Under the pieces are notes generated by a model that did not search any database, had not been told where the DNA came from, and worked only from the letters and a program-made list of their open reading frames with translations. A stretch of DNA of 64,000 bases from Nocardioides nitrophenolicus (lineage in GTDB: Bacteria > Actinomycetota > Actinomycetes > Propionibacteriales > Nocardioidaceae): contig NZ_JAFBBY010000001.1 of the NCBI RefSeq assembly GCF_016907515.1, positions 4,402,001 through 4,466,000 on the forward strand, written 5' to 3'. Positions 1 to 7,251 of this stretch are shown here, in pieces. Position numbers and translations under genes: made by a program. Every line of letters starts with the position of its first letter. Within the stretch, counting starts at the first letter, position 1.

Positions 1-392
1 CCGGCGAGCATCGCCCGGGCCAGGCTGTGGGGGATCGCGGCGACCAGGTCGCCGACCTTCGGCACCAGTGCCGTCAGCACGATGAGCACGCCGGTCGCGG
101 CGAAGGCCCCCACCGCGGCCGACCAGCCGCCGGTGACGCCGGTGGTCGTGGCGAGGAGCGCCGCGCCGGGGGTGGACCAGGCGAGCGTGATCGGCATCCG
201 GTAGCGGACCGAGAGCCAGAGCATCCCGAGGGCCTGGGTGACGAGCAGGGTGAGCAGGCCGGACGCCGCCTGCCGGCCGGTCGCGCCGACCGCGGTGAGG
301 CCGGCCAGACAGACCACGAAGGAGCTGCTGAACCCGACCACCGCGGTGACCACGCCGGCCAGCACGGGGCCGTGGGTAGTCTCCTCGGACAC
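1..392 (-). CDS. benE: Benzoate/H+ symporter BenE family, N-terminal part (truncated by window edge)
   Basis: About 130 N-terminal residues of a multi-pass inner-membrane protein; the 3' end lies outside the window. The run YRMPITLAWSTPGAALL at residues 64-80 is the conserved BenE helix, and hydrophobic segments occur near residues 10-32, 42-60 and 75-120. BenE proteins import benzoate with protons. The GTG start is chosen because GAGGAGG (complement of 397-403) lies just upstream and the hydrophobic N-terminus fits. It is divergent from an XRE/cupin regulator, with a palindrome between them, so repression by that neighbour is likely. The substrate is inferred from family only. Confidence 0.85.
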   Translation of the reverse strand, partial: MSEETTHGPVLAGVVTAVVGFSSSFVVCLAGLTAVGATGRQAASGLLTLLVTQALGMLWLSVRYRMPITLAWSTPGAALLATTTGVTGGWSAAVGAFAATGVLIVLTALVPKVGDLVAAIPHSLARAMLA

Positions 393-420
393 GTCGCCTC
401 CTCACGAACACCGGTGCGGC

Positions 421-436
421 GTTCTGTATACGGAAC
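421..436. promoter_or_regulatory. Palindromic operator candidate between benE and the XRE/cupin gene
   Basis: GTTCTGTATACGGAAC is a 16-bp dyad with 14 of 16 positions symmetric, centred on TATA. It sits in the short intergenic region of two divergent genes, one of which encodes an HTH protein, so it is the natural binding site for that regulator. Binding is inferred. Confidence 0.55.
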
Positions 437-472
437 ACCTTAGCCCGGATCGAGCTGGAAGGGGCGGTGGCG

Positions 473-985
473 ATGACGCGAGAGGTCGGCGCCCGGATCC
501 GGGCGCTGCGCGAGGCCCGGGGCCTGTCCCTGTCGGCGCTGGCCGCGCAGGCCGGGATCGGGAAGGGCTCGCTCTCCGAGCTCGAGACCGGCCGCCGCAA
601 CCCCACGCTCGACACGCTGTACGCCGTCGCGACGCCGCTCGGCGTGCCGCTCGCGGCGCTGCTCGACGACCACGACGGCGCCGCCGTCGGCGACGAGGGC
701 GTGGTGGCGACCCGGGTCCGGGTGCTGCGCGAGCCCGGCCGCACGACCGAGGTCTACCTGCTGCGGCTGGCGGCCGGCGTCGAGCGCACCTCGCCGGCGC
801 ATCCCGCCGGCGTCGAGGAGCAGCTGGTCGTGCTCGCGGGCGCCGGTGAGGTCGCGTACGGCGGCCGCGTGGTCGCGGTCGGGGCCGGCGACCACGTGCG
901 CTTCGCCGCCGACGTGCCCCATGCCTATCGGGCCGGCGCGGACTCCGCGCTGGAGGCCGTCAACGTGATCGTCACGCCCGGCTGA
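473..985 (+). CDS. XRE-family transcriptional regulator with C-terminal cupin domain
   Basis: 170-residue DNA-binding regulator. Residues about 5-60 form an HTH_3 domain (VGARIRALREARGLSLSALA, then a recognition-helix region IGKGSLSELETGRRNPT). Residues about 95-168 form a small cupin barrel, typical of sensors of small ligands. ATG at 473 is preferred to the in-frame GTG at 467 because GGAAGGGG at 457-464 gives normal spacing only for the ATG. The divergent BenE transporter suggests it controls uptake of an aromatic or related acid, with the ligand bound in the cupin. Ligand unknown. Confidence 0.85.
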   Translation: MTREVGARIRALREARGLSLSALAAQAGIGKGSLSELETGRRNPTLDTLYAVATPLGVPLAALLDDHDGAAVGDEGVVATRVRVLREPGRTTEVYLLRLAAGVERTSPAHPAGVEEQLVVLAGAGEVAYGGRVVAVGAGDHVRFAADVPHAYRAGADSALEAVNVIVTPG

Positions 986-1000
986 GCCCCTCGGCGGCGC

Positions 1001-1303
1001 TCAGAACGGCGGCCGACCGGTCCCGCTGACCCGGAACCGGCCCCACGGGTCGACGTCGGCGACCTTGCCGCCGGCCTCGCCGTGGGGAGTGCGCAGGGTG
1101 ACCGCCGAGCCGCTGCGCACCTCGTCGAGGGCGGCGTCGACGGCGATCCGGCCGTACCAGTGGAAGTGGCCGTCGAGTGGCTGGAAGGCGCCGCGCAGGG
1201 TCACCGAGACCGGGTGCTCGGCGTCGGCGACGACGAGCACCGCGGGGCCGTCGTACGCCTCCCGGGGCTCGTGGCCGGACGCGGCGGCGGGGACGGCGCT
1301 CAT
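1001..1303 (-). CDS. DUF4873 domain protein
   Basis: Small 100-residue protein. The segment containing FQPLDGHFHWYGRI is the hallmark of DUF4873, a beta-rich domain that occurs alone or fused to flavin-dependent monooxygenases; its biochemical role is not known to me. Its ATG overlaps the TGA of the upstream TetR gene (ATGA), so the two are translationally coupled. The divergent AurF-like oxygenase suggests a shared oxidative pathway. Confidence 0.75.
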   Translation of the reverse strand: MSAVPAAASGHEPREAYDGPAVLVVADAEHPVSVTLRGAFQPLDGHFHWYGRIAVDAALDEVRSGSAVTLRTPHGEAGGKVADVDPWGRFRVSGTGRPPF

Positions 1304-1989
1304 CGCCGCCGCTCCGAGCGGATCGGGGTGACGTCGCCGTCGCCGTCGCCGGCGTCGAGCCGCGACAGGTCGACGCCGCTCTCGGCGGCCGCGCCCGACA
1401 GGGCGTGCCAGATGAAGTCGCTGAGGTAGCCGGCCGCGGCGGCGCGCGAGACGGTGTGCCGCTCCAGCCACCACTGCCCGACGGACGTGCCGAGGCCGAC
1501 CACGGCGTGCGCCCACGGCTCGGCCGCGCCGGTGTCGCCGCCGAGATGGCGCAGCGCGTCGCCGAGCAGCCGGGTCAGCTTGGCGGCGATCTGGTCCTTG
1601 CCCGCGGCGAGCGGGTCGGTGCCGCCCGCCGGGCGGCTGAGCAGCAGGAAGGCCTGCGGGTGCTCGCCGAGCGTGTCGAGGTAGGCCGCGACGCCGGCGC
1701 TCACCCGGTCGCGGGCGGAGGCCGGAGCGAGCACCGCGGTCAGCACCCGGGCCAGCACCAGGTCGGCCGCCCAGGCGCCGACCGCGGCGTGCAGCTCGCT
1801 CTTGTCGGCGAAGTAGCGGTAGAGCACGGGCTTGCTGACGCCGGCCTCGGCCGCGATGTCGGCGACCGAGGCGTCCGGTCCGAGCGAGTCGATGGCGCGG
1901 ACGGCGGCGAGCACGAACTCCTCGCGCCGCTCGGCGCGGTGTCGTTCCCAGCGGGTCGTGCGTCCGTCGCTCTTGACGTGGGGGGCCAT
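1300..1989 (-). CDS. TetR-family transcriptional regulator
   Basis: 229 residues. An N-terminal TetR HTH spans roughly residues 20-65, with the recognition helix in VSKPVLYRYFADKSELHAAV; the C-terminal part is a ligand-binding helical domain. The gene is first in a two-gene operon with the DUF4873 gene and divergent from the AurF-like gene. A -10-like TACTCT (complement of 1997-2002) lies 7 nt before the ATG, so the message may be leaderless. A perfect 13-bp palindrome next to the promoter is its likely operator. Confidence 0.88.
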   Translation of the reverse strand: MAPHVKSDGRTTRWERHRAERREEFVLAAVRAIDSLGPDASVADIAAEAGVSKPVLYRYFADKSELHAAVGAWAADLVLARVLTAVLAPASARDRVSAGVAAYLDTLGEHPQAFLLLSRPAGGTDPLAAGKDQIAAKLTRLLGDALRHLGGDTGAAEPWAHAVVGLGTSVGQWWLERHTVSRAAAAGYLSDFIWHALSGAAAESGVDLSRLDAGDGDGDVTPIRSERRR

Positions 1990-2012
1990 GGGGACAAGAG
2001 TACCTTTATCCG

Positions 2013-2025
2013 TTACCGACGGTAA
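2013..2025. promoter_or_regulatory. TetR operator candidate TTACCGACGGTAA
   Basis: Perfect inverted repeat with 6-bp arms about a single central base, located between the divergent TetR and AurF-like genes. Its placement allows control of both promoters. The binding protein is inferred to be the adjacent TetR regulator. Confidence 0.6.
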
Positions 2026-2047
2026 TACCTATGTCTCAGGAGGACCC

Positions 2048-2932
2048 GTGACCCTCGTCGACGACGCACTCTCCGAGCGGCTGCTGCGGTCGACCGCGCG
2101 CCAGTCGTACGACCCGGAGGTCGACCTCGACTGGAGTGCTCCGCCCGTCCCCGGCCTGTGGTGGATGCAGCCCGAGCGGATGTCGCTCTACGACACCCCG
2201 ATGTGGCGCTCCCTCAGTGAGGAGCAGCGGATCACCCTCTCCATGCACGAGGTCGCCAGCATCGCCAGCGTGGGGATCTGGTTCGAGATCGTGCTCATGC
2301 AGATCCTGCTGCGCGACGCCTATCGCGAGGACCCGACCTCCGCGCGCACCCAGTTCGCGCTGACCGAGGTCGGCGACGAGACCCGCCACACCGTGATGTT
2401 CGGCCGGGCGATCGGCTCGATGGGCGTGCCGGCCTACGGCCCGCGTCCCACGCCGCACCGGCTGGCCCGGCTCGGCCCGCTCGCCCTGCGCGGTGCCAGT
2501 GCGTACGCCGGCATCCTGATCGGCGAGGAGCCGGTCGACCGCTGGCAGCGGGAGATGATGCGCGACGAGCGCATCCAGCCGCTGACCCGGATGGTCGCCC
2601 GGATCCACGTGACCGAGGAGGCGCGCCATGTCACCTTCGCCCGCGACGAGCTCGCCAGGTCGGTGCGCGGCCTGGGCCGCCCCAAGCTGCGCTGGCACCA
2701 GGCGATGACCGCGCAGGTCGCCTACGTCACCATGCGCTCGCTGGTGCACCCCGACGTCTATGCCGCGGTTGGGCTCGACCCGCGCGAGGCCCGGCGGCAG
2801 GCCCTCGGCAACGAGAGCTATCGCGAGACGATCGCCTGGATGGGCGAGAAGGTGATGCCGGTGCTGCAGGAGAACGGCATGGTCGCCGAGCGCGACCGCA
2901 AGGTCTGGCGGGCGTCCTTCCTCATGCGCTGA
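2048..2932 (+). CDS. AurF-like non-heme diiron oxygenase
   Basis: 294-residue helical diiron protein of the AurF (p-aminobenzoate N-oxygenase) family. Candidate metal ligands are seen in order: E80, E111-x-x-H114 (in VGDETRH), E160/E161, then H187-x-x-x-E191-x-x-H194 (in HVTEEARH), matching the AurF ligand pattern. Such enzymes oxidise arylamines or other amines or carbons with O2. The GTG start follows AGGAGGA at 2038-2044. It is the only gene on its side of the TetR operator, and it overlaps the next, convergent gene by 11 bp. The natural substrate cannot be read from sequence. Confidence 0.82.
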   Translation: MTLVDDALSERLLRSTARQSYDPEVDLDWSAPPVPGLWWMQPERMSLYDTPMWRSLSEEQRITLSMHEVASIASVGIWFEIVLMQILLRDAYREDPTSARTQFALTEVGDETRHTVMFGRAIGSMGVPAYGPRPTPHRLARLGPLALRGASAYAGILIGEEPVDRWQREMMRDERIQPLTRMVARIHVTEEARHVTFARDELARSVRGLGRPKLRWHQAMTAQVAYVTMRSLVHPDVYAAVGLDPREARRQALGNESYRETIAWMGEKVMPVLQENGMVAERDRKVWRASFLMR

Positions 2933-3854
2933 GGCGGGCGCGCCACCAGGCGACCGTCTCCCGGACCGCGGCGTCGAAGGGCGTGGGCCGCAGGCCCAGC
3001 CGCTCCTCGCTCCGGGCCGAGTCCAGGACGAAGGGCGCGGTGAACTGGTAGCTCAGCTCGGCGAGCTCGCGGGTGTCGCGGTGCACCAGGCCGACGGCGC
3101 GCAGCAGGCCGGCCGGGATGGTGCCGAGGCGGGGGACCGGTACGCCGGCGGCGGCGGCGAGCGCGGCGACCAGTGCCCGCTGGGTGAGCGCCGGCGCGGT
3201 CGGGGCGTGCAGGAAGGAGCCGTGCAGCGACGGGTCCGCGGCTGCCCGGATCATCGCGGCGGCGAGGTCCGGCACGTAGGTGAAGGAGTGCGGCTGGTCC
3301 AGGCTGCCCACCACCCGCAGGGTGCGCCCCGCCAGGATCGTCGGCAGCATCCGCTCGCCCGCGTGGGAGGTGAGCACCCGCGGTCCGAAGAAGTCGGACG
3401 CGGCCACGCTCACTGTCGGCGTCGACGAGGCGGCCCGGGCCCGGAGCAGCTCGGTGCGCACGCCGGGCTTGCCGGTCGTGGCGGCGCGCGGCAGGTCCTC
3501 GGTGATCGGCCCGGTCACCCGGCCGTAGGCATAGAGGCTCTCGGGGAAGACGACGACCGCGCCCGCGCGACCCGCCGCCTCGAGCAGGGTGCGCTCGGTG
3601 GGGATCAGCTCGGCGCGCCAGGTGCGGGCGTCGTAGCGCGACGCGTGCACGCAGTGGTGCACGGCGAGCGCGTCCTCCAGGAGGCCGTCGGGAGCGCCCG
3701 GGCGGCCGACGTCGGCGCGGCGCCGATCGATGAGCGGGTGCTCCGGGCCGCTGCCCGAGCGCGTGACGAGGACGACGCGCTCGCCCTGGTCGGCGAGCTG
3801 CAGGGCGACGGTGCTGCCGACGGGACCGGCTCCGGTGACGACGTGGTGGCTCAT
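2922..3854 (-). CDS. NAD(P)-dependent epimerase/dehydratase-like oxidoreductase
   Basis: 310-residue extended SDR-type Rossmann protein. Residues 6-13 carry a glycine-rich GAGPVGS nucleotide loop, a variant of the usual GATGxxG. The C-terminal half resembles atypical extended SDRs. ATG at 3854 is preceded by a GAGAGGA ribosome site. The gene is divergent from a TetR gene, and the intergenic region has two copies of the same palindrome, so expression is probably repressed by that TetR. Substrate unknown. Confidence 0.78.
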   Translation of the reverse strand: MSHHVVTGAGPVGSTVALQLADQGERVVLVTRSGSGPEHPLIDRRRADVGRPGAPDGLLEDALAVHHCVHASRYDARTWRAELIPTERTLLEAAGRAGAVVVFPESLYAYGRVTGPITEDLPRAATTGKPGVRTELLRARAASSTPTVSVAASDFFGPRVLTSHAGERMLPTILAGRTLRVVGSLDQPHSFTYVPDLAAAMIRAAADPSLHGSFLHAPTAPALTQRALVAALAAAAGVPVPRLGTIPAGLLRAVGLVHRDTRELAELSYQFTAPFVLDSARSEERLGLRPTPFDAAVRETVAWWRARLSA

Positions 3855-3881
3855 GGGGTTCCTCTCTCAGGTCTCTGAAAC

Positions 3882-3896
3882 GAGAGCAGTGCTCTC
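3882..3896. promoter_or_regulatory. Operator candidate, copy 1 (GAGAGCAGTGCTCTC)
   Basis: Perfect 15-bp palindrome around a central G, close to the reductase start. Its core GAGCAGTGCTC recurs at 3935-3945 by the TetR gene. Two sites exactly 51 bp apart place both on about the same helix face, which suggests cooperative binding by the TetR protein. Confidence 0.65.
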
Positions 3897-3933
3897 TGTT
3901 TTTCGAGAATGCCTGCTCTCGGCACGAAAAGCA

Positions 3934-3946
3934 AGAGCAGTGCTCA
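3934..3946. promoter_or_regulatory. Operator candidate, copy 2 (AGAGCAGTGCTCA)
   Basis: Second occurrence of the GAGCAGTGCTC core, 51 bp from copy 1 and upstream of the TetR gene. A TGCTCT half-site lies between them at 3914-3919. Probably the autoregulatory site. Confidence 0.6.
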
Positions 3947-3986
3947 CTTTTGAGGTCACCGTTCACGTTCGTGGCATGATGCGCTC

Positions 3987-4700
3987 ATGGCCACCACTCC
4001 CCGGGCGCGGGCGCGAGCGCAGACCATGGAGGACATCACCCGGATCGGGCGCCAGCACCTCGCCGAGTACGGCGCCGCGGCACTCTCGCTGCGCGCCGTC
4101 GCGCGGGACCTCGGCGTGGTGTCGTCAGCCGTCTACCGCTACGTCAAGAGCCGCGACGAGCTGCTGACCCTGCTCGTCGTCGACGGCTACGACGAGATGG
4201 CCGACGCGGTCGCGCTGGCCCTGCGCCACCCGGCACTCGCACGACGGAGCCACCGCGACCGTTTCCTCGAGTACGGCCGCGCCGTGCGGACCTGGGCGCT
4301 GGTCGAGCCGGCCACCTACGCCCTGCTGTACGGCGCCCCGGTGCCCGGCTACGAGGCTCCGGCCGAGCAGACGACGGGTCCCGGCACCCGCGTGGTGCGG
4401 ATGCTCCTCGAGCTGGCCGCCGCGGCGCTGGCCGAGGGAGCCCTGACCGTGCGGGAGCAGGTCGCGCCGGTGCCGCCCGCGCTGGCCGCCGGCTTCGAGG
4501 AGGTGCGCGCGCAGTTCGGGATCGACCTGCCCGACGAGGTGCTCGCGGCGGGCGTGCTGGTGTGGGCCGGGATGTTCGGGTGCATCAGCTTCGAGGTGTT
4601 CGGCCAGTACGGCCCCGACGCGTTCGGCGACCCGGCCGCGCTCTTCGAGCACCACCTCGCCCGGCTCGCCGACGACCTTGGGCTGCGGGCGGGCAGCTGA
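3987..4700 (+). CDS. TetR-family regulator with WHG-type C-terminal domain
   Basis: 237 residues. The HTH lies at about residues 13-58 (LSLRAVARDLGVVSSAVYRYVKSRDELL split around the turn). The C-terminal part, with the TYALLYGAPVPGY segment, resembles the WHG/TetR_C_33 ligand domain. It is divergent from the reductase, with twin palindromes between. A -10-like CATGAT ends 6 nt before the ATG, so translation may be leaderless. Likely represses itself and the reductase; inducer unknown. Confidence 0.85.
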   Translation: MATTPRARARAQTMEDITRIGRQHLAEYGAAALSLRAVARDLGVVSSAVYRYVKSRDELLTLLVVDGYDEMADAVALALRHPALARRSHRDRFLEYGRAVRTWALVEPATYALLYGAPVPGYEAPAEQTTGPGTRVVRMLLELAAAALAEGALTVREQVAPVPPALAAGFEEVRAQFGIDLPDEVLAAGVLVWAGMFGCISFEVFGQYGPDAFGDPAALFEHHLARLADDLGLRAGS

Positions 4701-4728
4701 GCCCTCGGGTCGGCGGCTGAGGGTCGGG

Positions 4729-5133
4729 TCAGCGCAGGAAGCGCTGCCGAGCGGCGATCACCGCGGCGTAGGTCGCCGGCGCGAGGGCGGCTCCCTCGCG
4801 GCGTACGGCATCGACGGCGAGGACCAGCAGGCGATTGAGCCGGACCTCGCTGGGCCGGCCGCGAGGGTCCCAGGCGCCGGTGCCGATGTCCATCCAGTAC
4901 CGGCCCGCGGCGGCCTCCTGGGCCTCGTCGCGGTCGTGGTCCTTGCTGGTCATCGCGAGTGCATGGACCACCTCGTGCCCGTCGCCGCCCGTGGCCGTGC
5001 CGATCACCAGCACCGGGCGGTCCTTGCCCTGGGTCGGGTCGTCCTCGTAGGGCACCCAGGCCCAGACCACCTCGCCCGGGTCGGGGCGGTCGTTCGCGAC
5101 CGGGGCGTAGCTGCCGTCGGGCTGTCCGCTCAT
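4729..5133 (-). CDS. PemK/MazF-like protein
   Basis: 134 residues. The segment PGEVVWAWVPYEDDP followed by KDRPVLVIG matches the beginning of the PemK/MazF fold, whose members are mRNA-cleaving toxins. No antitoxin gene lies next to it, so a toxin role is doubtful. It is the last gene of a three-gene operon: its ATG overlaps the TGA of the PH-domain gene (ATGA), with a good GGAGGAG site just upstream. It may be a domesticated PemK-fold protein working with the membrane PH proteins. Confidence 0.7.
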   Translation of the reverse strand: MSGQPDGSYAPVANDRPDPGEVVWAWVPYEDDPTQGKDRPVLVIGTATGGDGHEVVHALAMTSKDHDRDEAQEAAAGRYWMDIGTGAWDPRGRPSEVRLNRLLVLAVDAVRREGAALAPATYAAVIAARQRFLR

Positions 5134-6602
5134 CGCTCCTCCAGGAACTGGCCGACCAGGCCGGGGGTCGCCGCCTCCGCGAGGGCGATCGCCGCGTCCG
5201 TCGGTACGTCGGGCAGGCGCACCTGCCCCTTGCCGCCGGCGGTCGTCGCGGCGAGCGCGACCAGGCCGGCGCGGCGCTGGAACCAGGTGGCGCGCTGGTT
5301 CCAGCCGATCACGTGGCCGGCCGCGAGCGCGTCGCGGCTGCGCTGCACCGAGCCCGAGCGCATCACGACGTAGCCGTCGACGTACGCGTGGCCCAGCGCG
5401 CGGGCCCGGTCGGTCGCCAGCGCCAGCGCGACGCCGAGAGGCAGCAGGGCGACCCCGGCGAGCCAGACCGGACCGCCCGCGAGCACGCCGGCGACGGCGG
5501 CCACCGTGAACGGCAGCGCGCCGAGCAGGGCCCGGCTGTAGCGGCGGGTGGTCGCCGCGCGGCCGTGGGGCAGCAGCGGCGCGGCGACCGGGGCCGGGGT
5601 GTCGAGGACGGCGGCCGCGACGGCGTACCCCGTGGTCCGCGGGGCGGGCGGCAGCAGCATCGCCGAGCCGGCCTGGTCCCCGGTGAGCCCCGTGACGATC
5701 GCGTTGACCCGGCGGCCGCGCGCGACCCGCAGCGCGGCGGGCTCGCCGATGCTGGCGCCGGCGAGGCGGGCGACGTCGATGCTGGTCTCGCGGCGGGTGA
5801 GCAGTCCCCGGCGCACGTGCCAGGCGGCGCCGTACCGGCTCAGCGCGAAGCCGCCGTTGGTGACCAGGTAGCCGCCCACCGCGAGGGCGACGACGAGGAG
5901 GATCGCGGCGAGCGCGAATCCGGCGACGAGGGTCAGGTCGATGGCCGCGAGGTCCTCCTCGCTGACCCGGATGTGGATCGACTCGTTGAGCTGGGCGGCG
6001 GTACCGAGGATGGCGCCGAGGCCCACCAGGACGGTGCCGCTGAACGGCGCGTACCAGAGCCAGCGCGGTGCGAAGCGGGCCACCACCTGCTCCTGGGGCA
6101 GCACCTGGTCCGCCGGGACGCCGACCTCCGCGGGGACGACGGTGGGCAGCAGCCGCGAGCGCAGCCGGGCCGCCTCCTCGCGGGGCAGTGCGTCGAGGAC
6201 CAGGCGCTCGTCGTTGTCGCTGGCGACGCTGCCGGTGCCGATCGCCAGGGTGGCGAGGCCGAGCAGGCGGTGCACGGGCGACGCGGTCAGGTCGACGGTG
6301 CGCACCCGGTCGAGCGGGGTGGACAGGGTGTGCCGCTGGAGCAGCCCGCGCTGCAGCTCGACGCGTCCGTCGGCGATCCGGTAGGTCGTGGTGAGATAGC
6401 GCACCACGCCCAGCGCGACGGGTACGCCCACGCTGAGCAGGGCCCACGGCCCGGTGCCCGCTGCGCCGCCGGCCACGAGCAGGCCGATCACGACGGGCAG
6501 GAACCTGCCGACCTCCTTGATCGGGTGCACCAGCAGCATCCGGGGGTCGAGGCGCTGCCAGGCGACGGGCGCCGGCGGCCCGGGTGGGACGGGCAGGCTC
6601 AC
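5130..6602 (-). CDS. Membrane protein with repeated bacterial PH (bPH2) domains, YdbT-like
   Basis: 490-residue membrane protein. Hydrophobic pairs near residues 35-70, 190-260 and 350-400 alternate with PH-like beta segments carrying the family pattern TTYRIADGRVELQRGLL and LDRVRTVDL, seen again later as RYGAAWHVRRGLL. This is the organisation of YdbT-type proteins, of unknown biochemical role but membrane-associated. GTG start overlaps the stop of the upstream YdbS-like gene (GTGA), showing translational coupling. Confidence 0.82.
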   Translation of the reverse strand: MSLPVPPGPPAPVAWQRLDPRMLLVHPIKEVGRFLPVVIGLLVAGGAAGTGPWALLSVGVPVALGVVRYLTTTYRIADGRVELQRGLLQRHTLSTPLDRVRTVDLTASPVHRLLGLATLAIGTGSVASDNDERLVLDALPREEAARLRSRLLPTVVPAEVGVPADQVLPQEQVVARFAPRWLWYAPFSGTVLVGLGAILGTAAQLNESIHIRVSEEDLAAIDLTLVAGFALAAILLVVALAVGGYLVTNGGFALSRYGAAWHVRRGLLTRRETSIDVARLAGASIGEPAALRVARGRRVNAIVTGLTGDQAGSAMLLPPAPRTTGYAVAAAVLDTPAPVAAPLLPHGRAATTRRYSRALLGALPFTVAAVAGVLAGGPVWLAGVALLPLGVALALATDRARALGHAYVDGYVVMRSGSVQRSRDALAAGHVIGWNQRATWFQRRAGLVALAATTAGGKGQVRLPDVPTDAAIALAEAATPGLVGQFLEER

Positions 6603-7081
6603 GTGGCGTCGCCCTCGGCCAGGTCCGCCTTGCGGGTCAGCTCGTCGACCAGGGCGAGCGCGACCGGGCGGTCCAGGCCCTCGATCTGCAGCGGGCCCGC
6701 CGCGGAGGCGGTGGTCACGGTGACCGTGGCCAGCCCGAACAGCCGCGCGAGCGGTCCCTGGGCCAGGTCGACCGTCTGCACCCGCGACATCGGCGCGATC
6801 CGGCGCTCCTGCGCCCACCAGCCGCGCTGGGTGTAGACGGCGTTCGCGGAGACCTCCCAGCGATGCACGGCATAGCGCCAGCGGGGTACGACGACCGCCA
6901 CCGTCGCGCAGACCACCACCGCCAGCGCGACCAGCCACCAGCGCAGGTCGTCGGGGCCGAGCAGCACCGCCGCGACGCCGATCCCGACCACCACCACGAG
7001 CGCGGTGATGCCGGTCTCGACCTGCCACATCAGGCGGGCCCGGGGACTGACCCGGTGGGCGGGGTCGCGCAGCTGGCTCAC
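6599..7081 (-). CDS. Membrane protein with one bacterial PH domain, YdbS-like
   Basis: 160 residues. Two transmembrane helices at about residues 24-45 and 48-68 are followed by a bPH2 domain (YAVHRWEVSANAVYTQRG, then SRVQTVDLAQGPLARLFGL). It pairs with the YdbT-like gene in many Gram-positive genomes. First gene of the operon; TAGGCT (complement of 7089-7094) ends 7 nt before the GTG start, a leaderless-type promoter. Confidence 0.82.
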   Translation of the reverse strand: MSQLRDPAHRVSPRARLMWQVETGITALVVVVGIGVAAVLLGPDDLRWWLVALAVVVCATVAVVVPRWRYAVHRWEVSANAVYTQRGWWAQERRIAPMSRVQTVDLAQGPLARLFGLATVTVTTASAAGPLQIEGLDRPVALALVDELTRKADLAEGDAT

Positions 7082-7239
7082 GCTGCGGAGCCTACGTGCC
7101 GGCGCCGTGCACTCGATCCGCGGCCGATCGGGACCTTCGTCCCCGCGCGCCGGTGCGGGAGATCGCTCGGATTGACCATGGCGCGACGGCCTTCGGTCAT
7201 GATCGGCGCTCTCCGGTCCGCGCGCGGGGGTGGGCGACC

Positions 7240-7245
7240 TAGCCT
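7240..7245 (+). promoter_or_regulatory. -10 element of the GGDEF gene (leaderless type)
   Basis: TAGCCT lies 6 nt before the ATG at 7252 with no Shine-Dalgarno in between. The transcript would start at or next to the start codon. Confidence 0.5.
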
Positions 7246-7251
7246 GGACCC

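Noticed and set aside
4959..6836. 625-codon plus-strand frame opposite the PH-domain genes
   Set aside because: Composition is typical of antisense shadows (runs of R, G, A, D), and the minus strand holds proteins with clear domains and coupled starts.
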